Part shown: positions 36,822 through 44,706 of the stretch, piece after piece
Layout of the letters: each line of letters begins with the position of its first letter
Position numbering within the stretch: the first letter of the stretch is position 1
Assembly (NCBI RefSeq): GCF_014836635.1
Contig: NZ_JACSQL010000004.1
Span: 186,001-250,000 of the forward strand
Length of the DNA: 64,000 bases
Direction of reading: 5' to 3'
Source of the DNA: Paenibacillus gallinarum
GTDB taxonomy: Bacteria > Bacillota > Bacilli > Paenibacillales > Paenibacillaceae
The notes under the pieces: model-generated
Told to the model about the DNA's origin: nothing
What the model saw: only the letters and a program-made list of their open reading frames with translations
The model's database searches: none
Translations under genes and position numbers: made by a program

Positions 36822-36851
36822 AACCAGCTCATTTTATGAGTTGGTTTTTTT
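36822..36851 (+). terminator. Orphan terminator-like hairpin upstream of the HPP gene
   Basis: AACCAGCTCA pairs with TGAGTTGGTT (one G-U) around a short loop and is followed by T residues. No plus-strand gene precedes it between 36660 and 36820. It may end a small RNA or attenuate the HPP transcript. Confidence 0.6.
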
Positions 36852-36930
36852 ATTTCGGAAAAAAACTCTTTACTTTTCTGAAGAAATTTGGTTTTGTGTA
36901 TAAAGAAAATCATAAGGAAAGAGGTAAGCC

Positions 36931-37455
36931 ATGAAACGGATGAACGTCGAAGGGTATCTATTAAAAATGAAAGGAGCAGGCAGCAGTCCACTGCAAATTG
37001 ATGTGAAAGATTCACTAACTGGACTGATCGGGGGATTCTTAACCATCTCGATTCTAGCATTTCTCACAAGCATGACCTCTTCTGAATGGTTAATGGCTCC
37101 ATTTGGAGCAAGCTGTGTACTCGCATTTAGTGTATGGAATGCTCCTTTATCTCAGCCCCGTAATATTATCGGCGGTCACTTTGTATCGGCACTCGTTGGG
37201 TTAGCAGCCTACCATCTCATTGGTGCTAAACCTTGGGCGATTGGACTTGCTGTGGGCTTAGCAATTTCACTGATGATGTTAACAAAGACGACCCATCCGC
37301 CAGCTGGAGCAGACCCCATCATTATTATGCTGGGCGGATATGGTTGGAGTTATCTTGTTTCACCTGTACTTATTGGTTCTCTGATCATCGTGCTCATCGC
37401 ACTCATCATCAACAACATGCGGAGTAATCGTGCATATCCGACTTTTTGGATCTAG
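36931..37455 (+). CDS. HPP family membrane protein
   Basis: This 174-residue protein has four to five hydrophobic segments and the family signature TKTTHPPAGADPIIIM, with LMAPFGASCVLAFSVWNAPLSQPRNIIGGH in pieces before it. HPP proteins are integral membrane proteins, some implicated in nitrite transport in plants and cyanobacteria; the role in this organism is not known. AAAGAGGTAAGCC precedes the ATG. The TAG overlaps the stop of the convergent LysR gene by 3-4 nt. Confidence 0.85.
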   Translation: MKRMNVEGYLLKMKGAGSSPLQIDVKDSLTGLIGGFLTISILAFLTSMTSSEWLMAPFGASCVLAFSVWNAPLSQPRNIIGGHFVSALVGLAAYHLIGAKPWAIGLAVGLAISLMMLTKTTHPPAGADPIIIMLGGYGWSYLVSPVLIGSLIIVLIALIINNMRSNRAYPTFWI

Positions 37456-38360
37456 TTATAAGAAGATATAGATGAAGAGGAAGTAAGTAACTCAATTAGT
37501 TTTTGAGCGGACTTGCTGAGATAATGCTGCTTTAGCCAGATCACGGCAGAACTAGAGGTGGCTTGAGGACCATTAATTTCATATGTCTGAATATCACGGT
37601 TATCATATCGGTGTAATGAGGAACGCGGGAGTATAGATGCCCCAAAACCGGAAGCTACAAGTTCTACCAATATCCCTATATCGGAACATTCTCCGACAAT
37701 AGCAGGGGAGAGTCCCCGAGCATGAAATTGATCCAAGATTAAATGATAGAGTCCAAGTCCCTCCGTGCTAGGGAGGATAAGTGGATATTCCGAAATGGCC
37801 TCATAGGAAATAGCACCGTTTGCTGTGACCGATTGAGGCGGGGAATCCTCTTTTCCTGTGACAAAGTATAAAGGTTCTGCGCCTACAATCGCGTAATCAT
37901 AATCTTCAAGTGAAATGGGGAGGCGCACAATCGCTACATCAAGGATCTTTTCTTTTACTAATTTGGCGAGTATGTTTGTCTCATTCTGCTGAATTTTGAA
38001 GGTTACTTTGGGATAAAGGGTGCGAAAAGCACTCAAAATTTCAGGGAGCCGCTCATCAGATAGTGTATTAATTCCTATAGAAAGTTTACCTCGTACACCA
38101 ATTCCCGATTCTTTCACTTCAGCTTTCGCTTCTTCCATCATCCGTGTGATGCTGAGTGCATGCTCATACAGTGTTTTACCCGCAGAGGTAATCTCAAGGT
38201 GACGTCCATTTCGATGAAACAGCGGTACACCGAGTTCCGTTTCCATCATCTTTAGCTGCTGACTAAGCGGAGGCTGAGACATGTGGAGTCTTTGTGCAGC
38301 GGAAGTCACCTGCAGTTCTTCTGCAAGCGCGATAAAATAACGTAATTGCTTAATATCCAT
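37452..38360 (-). CDS. LysR-family transcriptional regulator
   Basis: This 302-residue protein has the LysR winged helix at its N-terminus (MDIKQLRYFIALAEELQVTSAAQRLHMSQPPLSQQLKMMETELGVPLF in pieces). A periplasmic-binding-protein-like effector domain follows (VRGKLSIGINTLSDERLPEIL onward). It most resembles the BsdA/CcpC-like group that responds to small aromatic or organic acids, but this is uncertain. The divergent ankyrin lipoprotein gene at 38482 is a possible target. AAGGAGAGC precedes the ATG. Confidence 0.88.
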   Translation of the reverse strand: MDIKQLRYFIALAEELQVTSAAQRLHMSQPPLSQQLKMMETELGVPLFHRNGRHLEITSAGKTLYEHALSITRMMEEAKAEVKESGIGVRGKLSIGINTLSDERLPEILSAFRTLYPKVTFKIQQNETNILAKLVKEKILDVAIVRLPISLEDYDYAIVGAEPLYFVTGKEDSPPQSVTANGAISYEAISEYPLILPSTEGLGLYHLILDQFHARGLSPAIVGECSDIGILVELVASGFGASILPRSSLHRYDNRDIQTYEINGPQATSSSAVIWLKQHYLSKSAQKLIELLTSSSSISSYN

Positions 38361-38481
38361 AGGTATGCTCTCCTTATCGATATCTATATGAATTCCATAT
38401 ACTTTTGCAAGGTATTAAATATTTTTAATATAGTTATGCTCATGATACCATACAAACATAGCATAGGGATGGAGGGATAAT

Positions 38482-39189
38482 GTGAGGTTGCCTGGAGCAG
38501 GAATCATTTGTGTACTTGTACTCATGCTTTTAGGTTGTAATCATCCTTCGAATGAACCATCCAGGGAAGAAGTAAACAAGGAAGGTGGAGAAGTGATGCC
38601 AACAGAACTAATCAAGGCAGCTGAACGTGGTAAAACAGACCGAGTCTTAGCGTTACTAAAATCAGGTGTAGATATAAATACAACAGATGCCAAGGGACGG
38701 ACAGCGATCCTGGCAGCGACTCATAACGATAAGCAAGATACGGTAAAAGCATTGATTGAGGCAGGGGCTGATCTCAATCTCCGGGATCAACGGAATGACA
38801 ATCCACTGCTCTATGCAGGTGCCGAGGGAAAGTTAGAGATCGTGAAGCTCATGGTGGAAGCTGGAGCGGATACCCGCATAACGAATCGTTTTGGCGGAAC
38901 TGCTCTTATTCCTGCTGCTGACCGAGGTCATGTGGAGATTGTAGAGTATTTACTTCAGCATTCGGATGTAGATATTGATCATGTCAACAATTTAGGATGG
39001 ACTGCTCTGCTTGAAGCTGTCATTCTAGGCGATGGCGGGGTAAACCATACCCAAATTGTGAATCTGCTTGTCTCTCATGGAGCGGATGTTAATCTGGCCG
39101 ACAATGATGGGGTTACGCCTTTACAGCATGCCAAGAGGCATGGTTACACTGAAATCATTTCCATTTTAGAACAGGCAGGGGCTAAATAA
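38482..39189 (+). CDS. Ankyrin-repeat lipoprotein
   Basis: This 235-residue protein has a GTG start, GGAGGGA upstream, and a lipoprotein signal (IICVLVLMLLGC). Six ankyrin repeats follow from about residue 40 (KAAERGKTDRVLALLKSG, DAKGRTAILAATHNDKQDTV, NDNPLLYAGAEGKLEIVKLM, FGGTALIPAADRGHVEIVEYL, LGWTALLEAV, DGVTPLQHAKRHGYTEI). Ankyrin repeats mediate protein interaction, here on the outside of the membrane. An NCS2 permease follows 48 nt downstream and is probably co-transcribed. Confidence 0.88.
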   Translation: MRLPGAGIICVLVLMLLGCNHPSNEPSREEVNKEGGEVMPTELIKAAERGKTDRVLALLKSGVDINTTDAKGRTAILAATHNDKQDTVKALIEAGADLNLRDQRNDNPLLYAGAEGKLEIVKLMVEAGADTRITNRFGGTALIPAADRGHVEIVEYLLQHSDVDIDHVNNLGWTALLEAVILGDGGVNHTQIVNLLVSHGADVNLADNDGVTPLQHAKRHGYTEIISILEQAGAK

Positions 39190-39237
39190 AGATATACAGG
39201 ATTACGTAATTATGATAGTGAAAGATGGGAAATAGAA

Positions 39238-40605
39238 ATGATGGATCAGTTGAAATCAAGATATTCATTTAGTGTGCTGCTTGCCGGTGTGCAGTGGCTT
39301 TTCTTTTTGTTTACAAACACAGTTATGGTACCACTATCCATTGGTCATGCACTTGGGCTTGCGCCGGGTGAGATTGCGGGGTCGATGCAGCGTTCCTTCA
39401 TACTGACCGGAATTCTCTGTATCGTACAAGTGATATGGGGGCATCGTTATGCACTGATGGATGGGCCGGCTGGCGTGTGGTGGGGACTTGTGCTCAGTAT
39501 ATGCGCGTCTGCACCTGCGATGGGGCTTTCTCTCGGTTCGGTAGCAGCAAGTTTAACCAGCGGTTTTGTTTTATCAAGTATACTCGTAATTATCCTTACG
39601 CTGTGCGGCTTTCTTAAAGTGCTTCAGCGTATTTTTACGCCAATTGTTATGGGTGTGTACTTGCTTCTGCTCACATTTCAGCTGGCTAACACCTTTTTTA
39701 AAGGCATGATCGGATATGATCAGACAGGGAAATGGGATTTGTCGCTTGCCGGTTTGTCACTCTTTATTATTGTGGTTGTCGCCATTATTCATATTAAAGG
39801 GAAAGGTAAATTCGGACAGTTCTCTTTGCTGAGCGGAATTGTTGTAGGCTGGATTGCTTATGCGATCTTATTCGGAGGTGGAGAGAGTGCACGCTCTGTT
39901 GCTGAAGGAGCAAATGGAGTATGGCACTGGTTCCCATGGGGAACACCGCAGCTGGAGCCAGGAATTATCGTAGTTGGTCTGATCGCGGGCCTTGTGAATA
40001 TGACGAATACCTTAACGAGCTTAATTGCAGCGAGTAAAATGTATCAGAGAGAAACAACAGAGAAACAGTACAGAAGATCATTTTTGTTTACGAATCTCTT
40101 TTCCATTCTGGGCGGTTGTCTCGGTCTGATTCCTTTTGGTACGTTTGCTTCCTCTATTGGTTTTCTTGAAAATACGAAGGTATTGCGGCGAGCTGCACTA
40201 TTCGCAGGCTCCGTCATGTTTATCTTGGTAGGGGTATTTCCTTCTCTCAGCGGATGGTTAGCGCAGCTTCCTTTATCCGTAGGAAATGCAGTGCTCTTTG
40301 CAGCTTACTTGCAGATGTTTGGTACAGCGATTCGGACGTTCCAAGGGGCAGTTTTCAATCCCAAAACGATCTATCGTGTGGCTCTTCCGGTACTCATAGG
40401 AATCAGCATCATGAATATACCGTCTTCTGCGTTTACCGAGTTTCCACCGCTGCTAACACCAATTCTATCTAATGGACTGATCATTGGCGTCGTCATGGTG
40501 ATTATCCTAGAGAATTTTGTGCGCTGGGATAAATATGAGACGAAAGCAGCAACAACAGCAACTTTGCCTAAGACAAAGCCAGCGGCCAATTCTTCTGCTA
40601 ACTGA
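39238..40605 (+). CDS. Uracil/xanthine permease family protein (NCS2)
   Basis: This 455-residue protein with about 12-14 membrane helices aligns in layout with NCS2 purine/pyrimidine transporters (FLFTNTVMVPLSIGHALGL, GVYLLLLTFQLAN, LIAGLVNMTNTLTSLIAASKMY, IPFGTFASSIGFLENTKVLRR). It is more divergent from known xanthine permeases than the gene at 19394, so the substrate is open. It follows an ankyrin lipoprotein, an arrangement that suggests the lipoprotein acts on uptake. Adjacent ATGs occur at 39238 and 39241. Confidence 0.82.
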   Translation: MMDQLKSRYSFSVLLAGVQWLFFLFTNTVMVPLSIGHALGLAPGEIAGSMQRSFILTGILCIVQVIWGHRYALMDGPAGVWWGLVLSICASAPAMGLSLGSVAASLTSGFVLSSILVIILTLCGFLKVLQRIFTPIVMGVYLLLLTFQLANTFFKGMIGYDQTGKWDLSLAGLSLFIIVVVAIIHIKGKGKFGQFSLLSGIVVGWIAYAILFGGGESARSVAEGANGVWHWFPWGTPQLEPGIIVVGLIAGLVNMTNTLTSLIAASKMYQRETTEKQYRRSFLFTNLFSILGGCLGLIPFGTFASSIGFLENTKVLRRAALFAGSVMFILVGVFPSLSGWLAQLPLSVGNAVLFAAYLQMFGTAIRTFQGAVFNPKTIYRVALPVLIGISIMNIPSSAFTEFPPLLTPILSNGLIIGVVMVIILENFVRWDKYETKAATTATLPKTKPAANSSAN

Positions 40606-40650
40606 AAAAACAGCCATTTCCCGGTACCCTATCGGAAAATGGCTGTTTTT
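40605..40650. terminator. Bidirectional terminator between convergent genes
   Basis: AAAAACAGCCATTTCC pairs with GGAAAATGGCTGTTTTT with T tracts on both strands. It overlaps the end of the LytR-CpsA-Psr gene by 2 nt. Confidence 0.85.
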
Positions 40651-41674
40651 AATAGGTTGAAATTACTTCTGTATCTTCTTTATTTGCCACATCTTCTTCA
40701 TGATCTGCGGAATCTTGTCCGGAGCCGAGTACTTCTTGAACATATGCTTTTAGTTCATCTGGGTCTTTGACGGTAAGAACAGCTGCACCGCCAATCTTTG
40801 TCTCTTTAATCAAATTCATAGGAGGTATTTGCTCAGTAGCTTGGAGATTGCTTTGAACCCCAAGAGCGGCAAGCTTCCAGATATCATTAAATGTAAGGTT
40901 CGTATCAATATATGGGTTGACTTCCTTCAGGATCGAGGGAAGCCTTGCAATGGATGATGTTGTTTTCAGTTTCTCAGCAATGGCTCCCAGCAGTTTACGT
41001 TGTCTTTCCGTTCTAGAAAAATCCGACATCGCATCATGTCTAAAACGGACATACATTAATGCTTTTTCTCCATCAAGATGCTGATATCCCTGTTTGAGAT
41101 CAATATCGTATTCATGGTTATCTGCCTTGCTTACATAATATAAATCTTTTTCTACATCGATATCCACTCCGCCCACTGCATCCACGAGTTTGATGAAGCC
41201 TTGGAAGTCGGTATACACATAATACTGAATGGAGATTCCTAAAAGATCGCTTGCCGCTTGCATTGCTATGTCTGGACCATGGGTAATGGCCGTATTAATT
41301 CGATTGTTTCCATGGTTCGGTATTGTGGTGTATGTATCACGTAACAAAGAGAACAAGGAGATTTTCTTCGTAACTGGATCTATAGAAGCCACTAGCATCG
41401 TATCAGACCGTGGGATCTCGCCCTCAGAGAAACCTCTCGCATCCACCCCCATAAGAAGCACGTTTACAGACTCATCGCCTTCCCAAACTGGGGGCTCCAT
41501 GGCAGAGTCCTGATCTACCTTTTCAATATTGTAAAAAGGCGAGTCTTCTCCTGTTTTTTGTAAGTCTCCGAGTTCATTTGCGATAGAAATAAAATAGTAA
41601 CCCCCCGCGAGTAAAGCAGCCAGTGCAATCAATGTGATAACACTAATTAGGGTTCGTTTTGTTTTCTTGGTCAT
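40649..41674 (-). CDS. LytR-CpsA-Psr family cell-wall glycopolymer ligase
   Basis: This 341-residue protein has one N-terminal membrane helix (LISVITLIALAALLAGGYYFI). An extracellular LCP domain follows with NVLLMGVDARGFSEGEIPRSDTMLVASIDP, SLLRDTYTTIPNHGNNRINTAI and MYVRFRHDAMSDFSRTERQRKLL (in pieces), including the conserved Asp and Arg residues that bind the polyprenyl-pyrophosphate substrate. The family attaches teichoic acids or capsular polymers to peptidoglycan. AAAGGATAATACCTG precedes the ATG. No other wall-polymer genes are adjacent. Confidence 0.92.
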   Translation of the reverse strand: MTKKTKRTLISVITLIALAALLAGGYYFISIANELGDLQKTGEDSPFYNIEKVDQDSAMEPPVWEGDESVNVLLMGVDARGFSEGEIPRSDTMLVASIDPVTKKISLFSLLRDTYTTIPNHGNNRINTAITHGPDIAMQAASDLLGISIQYYVYTDFQGFIKLVDAVGGVDIDVEKDLYYVSKADNHEYDIDLKQGYQHLDGEKALMYVRFRHDAMSDFSRTERQRKLLGAIAEKLKTTSSIARLPSILKEVNPYIDTNLTFNDIWKLAALGVQSNLQATEQIPPMNLIKETKIGGAAVLTVKDPDELKAYVQEVLGSGQDSADHEEDVANKEDTEVISTY

Positions 41675-42076
41675 CAGGTATTATCCTTTCAAATCAAGTG
41701 GGATTAAAATCCTTAGGTTAAGGGTCATTTACCAATTTTAATTATAATGAGATGCAAAGATGACGTGCTAATCTTTTAACTTACAGTTCTCTTACGAAAT
41801 TGTAATATAGGTAAGTTTAGAGATTCTTAGATTATATGGTATCGTTGAAACAAGCAAACCGTTACGTTGAGCTGTATGGTTTTCTTGTTTTATTCATTAT
41901 GGAGCACAAAAAAGGAGGTAGAACTCATTGGGAAGGCGTTTTTGCATTTTTATCAAATTGCGGATGTAAACCGATTCGAAAATGGGCTGTGGAATCATTT
42001 ATATGCATCCACATTCCAGGCGGGTAGTCTTCTTTATGCTACCGACAGTCCAAAGAGGATAATGAACTCACTTAGA
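41675..42076. other. Intergenic region with a strong unassigned ribosome binding site
   Basis: This 400-nt stretch upstream of the first CNNM gene has no recognised gene. AAAGGAGG at 41911-41918 is a near-perfect Shine-Dalgarno sequence. It is followed at optimal distance by TTG at 41928, which opens a 13-codon frame (MGRRFCIFIKLRM), or by ATT at 41927 in the frame that runs on to the FLEVNPSA stop at 42112. Which, if either, is translated cannot be decided from sequence. Confidence 0.4.
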
Positions 42077-42112
42077 ATGAAACTATTTTTGGAGGTGAAT
42101 CCCTCAGCCTGA
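42077..42112 (+). CDS. Candidate leader peptide of the first CNNM gene
   Basis: ATG at 42077 opens an 11-codon frame MKLFLEVNPSA ending in TGA at 42110, exactly 9 nt before the TTG start of the downstream gene. The last eight residues are identical to those of the frame ahead of the second paralog. The stop lies in a hairpin that covers the downstream ribosome binding site. An in-frame ATG at 42062 would add five residues. Its own ribosome binding site is weak. Confidence 0.45.
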   Translation: MKLFLEVNPSA

Positions 42113-42115
42113 GGG
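42091..42115 (+). promoter_or_regulatory. Shine-Dalgarno-sequestering hairpin, first copy
   Basis: CCCTCA-gcc-TGAGGG (42101-42115) is a perfect 6-bp hairpin whose 3' arm GAGGG is the Shine-Dalgarno sequence 6 nt before the TTG. The preceding GGAGGTGAAT (42091-42100) can pair with CCTC of the 5' arm, giving a competing fold. It is repeated at 43471-43495. Confidence 0.55.
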
Positions 42116-42121
42116 AAGTCA

Positions 42122-43429
42122 TTGGATATTGTAACCATTACGAATTTATTTTTGCTTGTTATATTAATTGGACTCACTGCTTTTTTCGTTGCATCCGAAT
42201 TTGCTGTTGTTAAAATACGTATGTCTCAAATCGACCAACTCATTGCCGAAGGCAATAAAAAAGCAGTCTTGGCGAAAAAGGTCGTCGCGGATCTAGATTA
42301 TTATCTTTCAGCCTGTCAATTAGGTATTACGGTTACGGCGCTCGGACTTGGGGCTCTAGGAAAACCGACGGTTGAACGCTTATTATATCCATTATTTAAT
42401 TATCTACAAGTACCAGAATCGATTGCTTCTGCTGCTTCTTATGCGATTGCTTTTATTTTCGTAACCTTTCTGCATGTGGTAGTGGGAGAGATGGCACCGA
42501 AGACAGTAGCGATTCAATACGCCGAGAAGATGACGATGCTGCTTGCTGCACCCCTTTATTGGTTTGGTAAGGTGATGTATCCATTCATTTGGACATTAAA
42601 TGGGGCGTCACGTGTCCTTCTTCGTGCTTTTGGTGTTAAGCCTGCGGGACACGATCAGGCCTATTCGGAAGATGAGCTGCGAATTATTATGAATCAAAGT
42701 TATGAAGGCGGCGAGATTAACCAGACGAAGCTTGCCTACATGGAAAATGTTTTTTCTTTTGACGAACGCGTTGCCAAAGACATCATGGTTCCTAGGACGG
42801 AACTGATTACTATAGATCAGGATATGGAGTATGTAGATATCATTCCTATTCTAGATCAATACAATTACTCCCGTTATCCTGTCGTTGAGGCAGGGGACAA
42901 AGATCGGATTGTTGGGGTAGTGAATGTGAAGAAAATGCTGCCTTATATTGTTGCTAAAAAAGAAAGCAAGCTTTCGGATTTCATTCGGGAACTTCCCTAT
43001 GTTGTTGAAAACACAAGAATTCAGGATGCCATGATCAAAATGCAGCAGCAACAAGTGCATATGGCCGTCGTTATTGATGAATATGGAGGGACATCCGGCA
43101 TTCTTACTATGGAAGATATATTAGAAGAAATTGTAGGCGAAATTCGTGATGAATTTGATGCGGATGAAGTAGCGGATATACAAAAAACAGGGGAGCATGA
43201 GTATGTGATTAACGGTCGTGTCCTCCTGGACGAACTAGAGAAGCAGTTTGGTTTCATCTTTGAGGGTGATGAAGAGTTGGACACCATTGGAGGTTGGATT
43301 CAATATCATAAAGGTACGACGGTTGAGACCGGTGATGTGATTGAACATGGAGAATTTACATGGACTGTCGCAGAGATGGATAATTTTCAGATAAAACAAG
43401 TTATTCTTCAGCATGTTCATCATAAATAG
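42122..43429 (+). CDS. CNNM/CorC-type (hemolysin family) membrane protein with CBS pair
   Basis: This 435-residue protein has an N-terminal DUF21/CNNM transmembrane domain (about 1-190; VILIGLTAFFVASEFAVVKIR, CQLGITVTALGLGALGKPTVE, FLHVVVGEMAPKTVAIQ). Two CBS domains (about 210-335; DIMVPRTELITID, YSRYPVVEAGDKDRIVGVVN, MAVVIDEYGGTSGILTMED) and a C-terminal CorC_HlyC domain (about 350-430) follow. Relatives (for example Bacillus YhdP/MpfA) export magnesium; the hemolysin name is historical. The TTG start has GAGGG 6 nt upstream inside the hairpin. A truncated paralog follows. Confidence 0.92.
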   Translation: MDIVTITNLFLLVILIGLTAFFVASEFAVVKIRMSQIDQLIAEGNKKAVLAKKVVADLDYYLSACQLGITVTALGLGALGKPTVERLLYPLFNYLQVPESIASAASYAIAFIFVTFLHVVVGEMAPKTVAIQYAEKMTMLLAAPLYWFGKVMYPFIWTLNGASRVLLRAFGVKPAGHDQAYSEDELRIIMNQSYEGGEINQTKLAYMENVFSFDERVAKDIMVPRTELITIDQDMEYVDIIPILDQYNYSRYPVVEAGDKDRIVGVVNVKKMLPYIVAKKESKLSDFIRELPYVVENTRIQDAMIKMQQQQVHMAVVIDEYGGTSGILTMEDILEEIVGEIRDEFDADEVADIQKTGEHEYVINGRVLLDELEKQFGFIFEGDEELDTIGGWIQYHKGTTVETGDVIEHGEFTWTVAEMDNFQIKQVILQHVHHK

Positions 43430-43444
43430 AGGGATTCTCTTTAG

Positions 43445-43492
43445 ATGAAAAAAAGTAAGATCAATTTCTTGGAGGTGAATCCCTCAGCTTGA
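43445..43492 (+). CDS. Candidate leader peptide of the second CNNM gene
   Basis: ATG at 43445 opens a 15-codon frame MKKSKINFLEVNPSA ending in TGA at 43490, again 9 nt before a TTG start. It shares FLEVNPSA with the first leader, with a synonymous F (TTT/TTC) and A (GCC/GCT) codon. GAGGG lies 10 nt upstream of its ATG, just after the stop of the first CNNM gene. Confidence 0.5.
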   Translation: MKKSKINFLEVNPSA

Positions 43493-43495
43493 GGG
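43471..43495 (+). promoter_or_regulatory. Shine-Dalgarno-sequestering hairpin, second copy
   Basis: GGAGGTGAAT followed by CCCTCA-gct-TGAGGG, identical to the first copy except one loop base. GAGGG lies 6 nt before the TTG start of the second paralog. Confidence 0.55.
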
Positions 43496-43501
43496 AATGA
43501 A

Positions 43502-44548
43502 TTGGACGGAATAATTGCATTAAACTTAGTTTTGGTCGCTGTATTTATTGGACTCACCGCTTTCTTTGTCGGAGCGGAATTTGCAATTCTTAAAGTACGG
43601 ATGTCCAGAATCGAACAACTGATTGCGGATGGGAATAAGAAGGCGATAACTGCCAAAAAGGTAGCACATGATCTTGATTATTATCTATCAGCCTGTCAGC
43701 TCGGTATTACCATTACTGCGCTTGTACTTGGTGCGCTGGGTGAACCGACGGTTGAAAAAATACTGCATCCGATATTTAATCATTTTGATGTACCAGCAGC
43801 TCTAGCAACGGTGCTATCCTACACCATTGCCCTCGCTATTATTACATTTTTGCATGTTGTTATCGGTGAATTGGCACCAAAGACACTAGCTATTCAGTTT
43901 GCAGAAAAGATGACATTACTACTTGCTACTCCGCTTTATTGGTTCGGTAAAGTCATGTATCCGTTCATTTATGGACTGAATGGTTCTGCTCGGATTTTGC
44001 TTCGTATGTTTGGGGTGAAACCTGCTGGTCACGATACCGTGTATTCAGAAGAGGAGCTCAAGCTGATTGTGAATCATAGCTATGAACGTGGAGAGATCAA
44101 TCAGATAGAACTGGATTACCTGGAGAACATTTTTGCATTTGATGAGCGATTGCTTAAAGAAATTATGATCGAACGCGAGCAGATCGTTACTTTAAGTAGC
44201 GGAATGTCCCTTCATGAGATGATAGAAGTTCTAAACCAGAATGAATACACGCGGTATCCCGTTATCGAAGAGGGAAATAAACATCGATTTATCGGATTTA
44301 TTAACACGAAAGAAATGCTGACAAGTATGGCTGCAGGCAGAGAATGTAGAATGGGTGAATTTATCCATGATATGCCTCGCTTCCCGCAGAACGCTTCAAT
44401 TAAAGATGTTCTCATCAAAATGCAGCAAAGTCGTGTTCATATCGCGGCTGTAACGAACGAAGAAGGAAGTACGATAGGGCTCGTTACGATGGAAGATATC
44501 TTAGAAGAAATTGTAGGGGATATTCGTGACGAAGCTGTGTTGATATAA
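43502..44548 (+). CDS. CNNM-type membrane protein paralog lacking the C-terminal CorC domain
   Basis: This 348-residue protein parallels the preceding gene along its whole length: LVAVFIGLTAFFVGAEFAILKVR, CQLGITITALVLGALGEPTVE, FLHVVIGELAPKTLAIQ, the CBS pair (YTRYPVIEEGNKHRFIGFIN, IAAVTNEEGSTIGLVTMED) and EEIVGDIRDEAVLI. It stops where the first copy continues into its CorC_HlyC domain of about 85 residues. A terminator begins 18 nt later, so the missing domain is not in another frame. TTG start, with the same leader and hairpin as the first copy. It arose by tandem duplication. Confidence 0.9.
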   Translation: MDGIIALNLVLVAVFIGLTAFFVGAEFAILKVRMSRIEQLIADGNKKAITAKKVAHDLDYYLSACQLGITITALVLGALGEPTVEKILHPIFNHFDVPAALATVLSYTIALAIITFLHVVIGELAPKTLAIQFAEKMTLLLATPLYWFGKVMYPFIYGLNGSARILLRMFGVKPAGHDTVYSEEELKLIVNHSYERGEINQIELDYLENIFAFDERLLKEIMIEREQIVTLSSGMSLHEMIEVLNQNEYTRYPVIEEGNKHRFIGFINTKEMLTSMAAGRECRMGEFIHDMPRFPQNASIKDVLIKMQQSRVHIAAVTNEEGSTIGLVTMEDILEEIVGDIRDEAVLI

Positions 44549-44565
44549 TCGTTATATCTAATAAT

Positions 44566-44606
44566 GGCCTGCCTAGATCTTTTGATGATCGGGCAGGCTT
44601 ATTTTT
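44566..44606 (+). terminator. Terminator after the second CNNM gene
   Basis: GCCTGCC pairs with GGCAGGC, followed by TTATTTTT. Confidence 0.75.
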
Positions 44607-44706
44607 ATGAATCGAAACACTTATCTTAAATTTAAAATAAAAAGATTGCTTATTTATCAGTTGAGTAGTAAAGTGATAATAGAAATTATGATTTGAGGAG
44701 ATGCAT

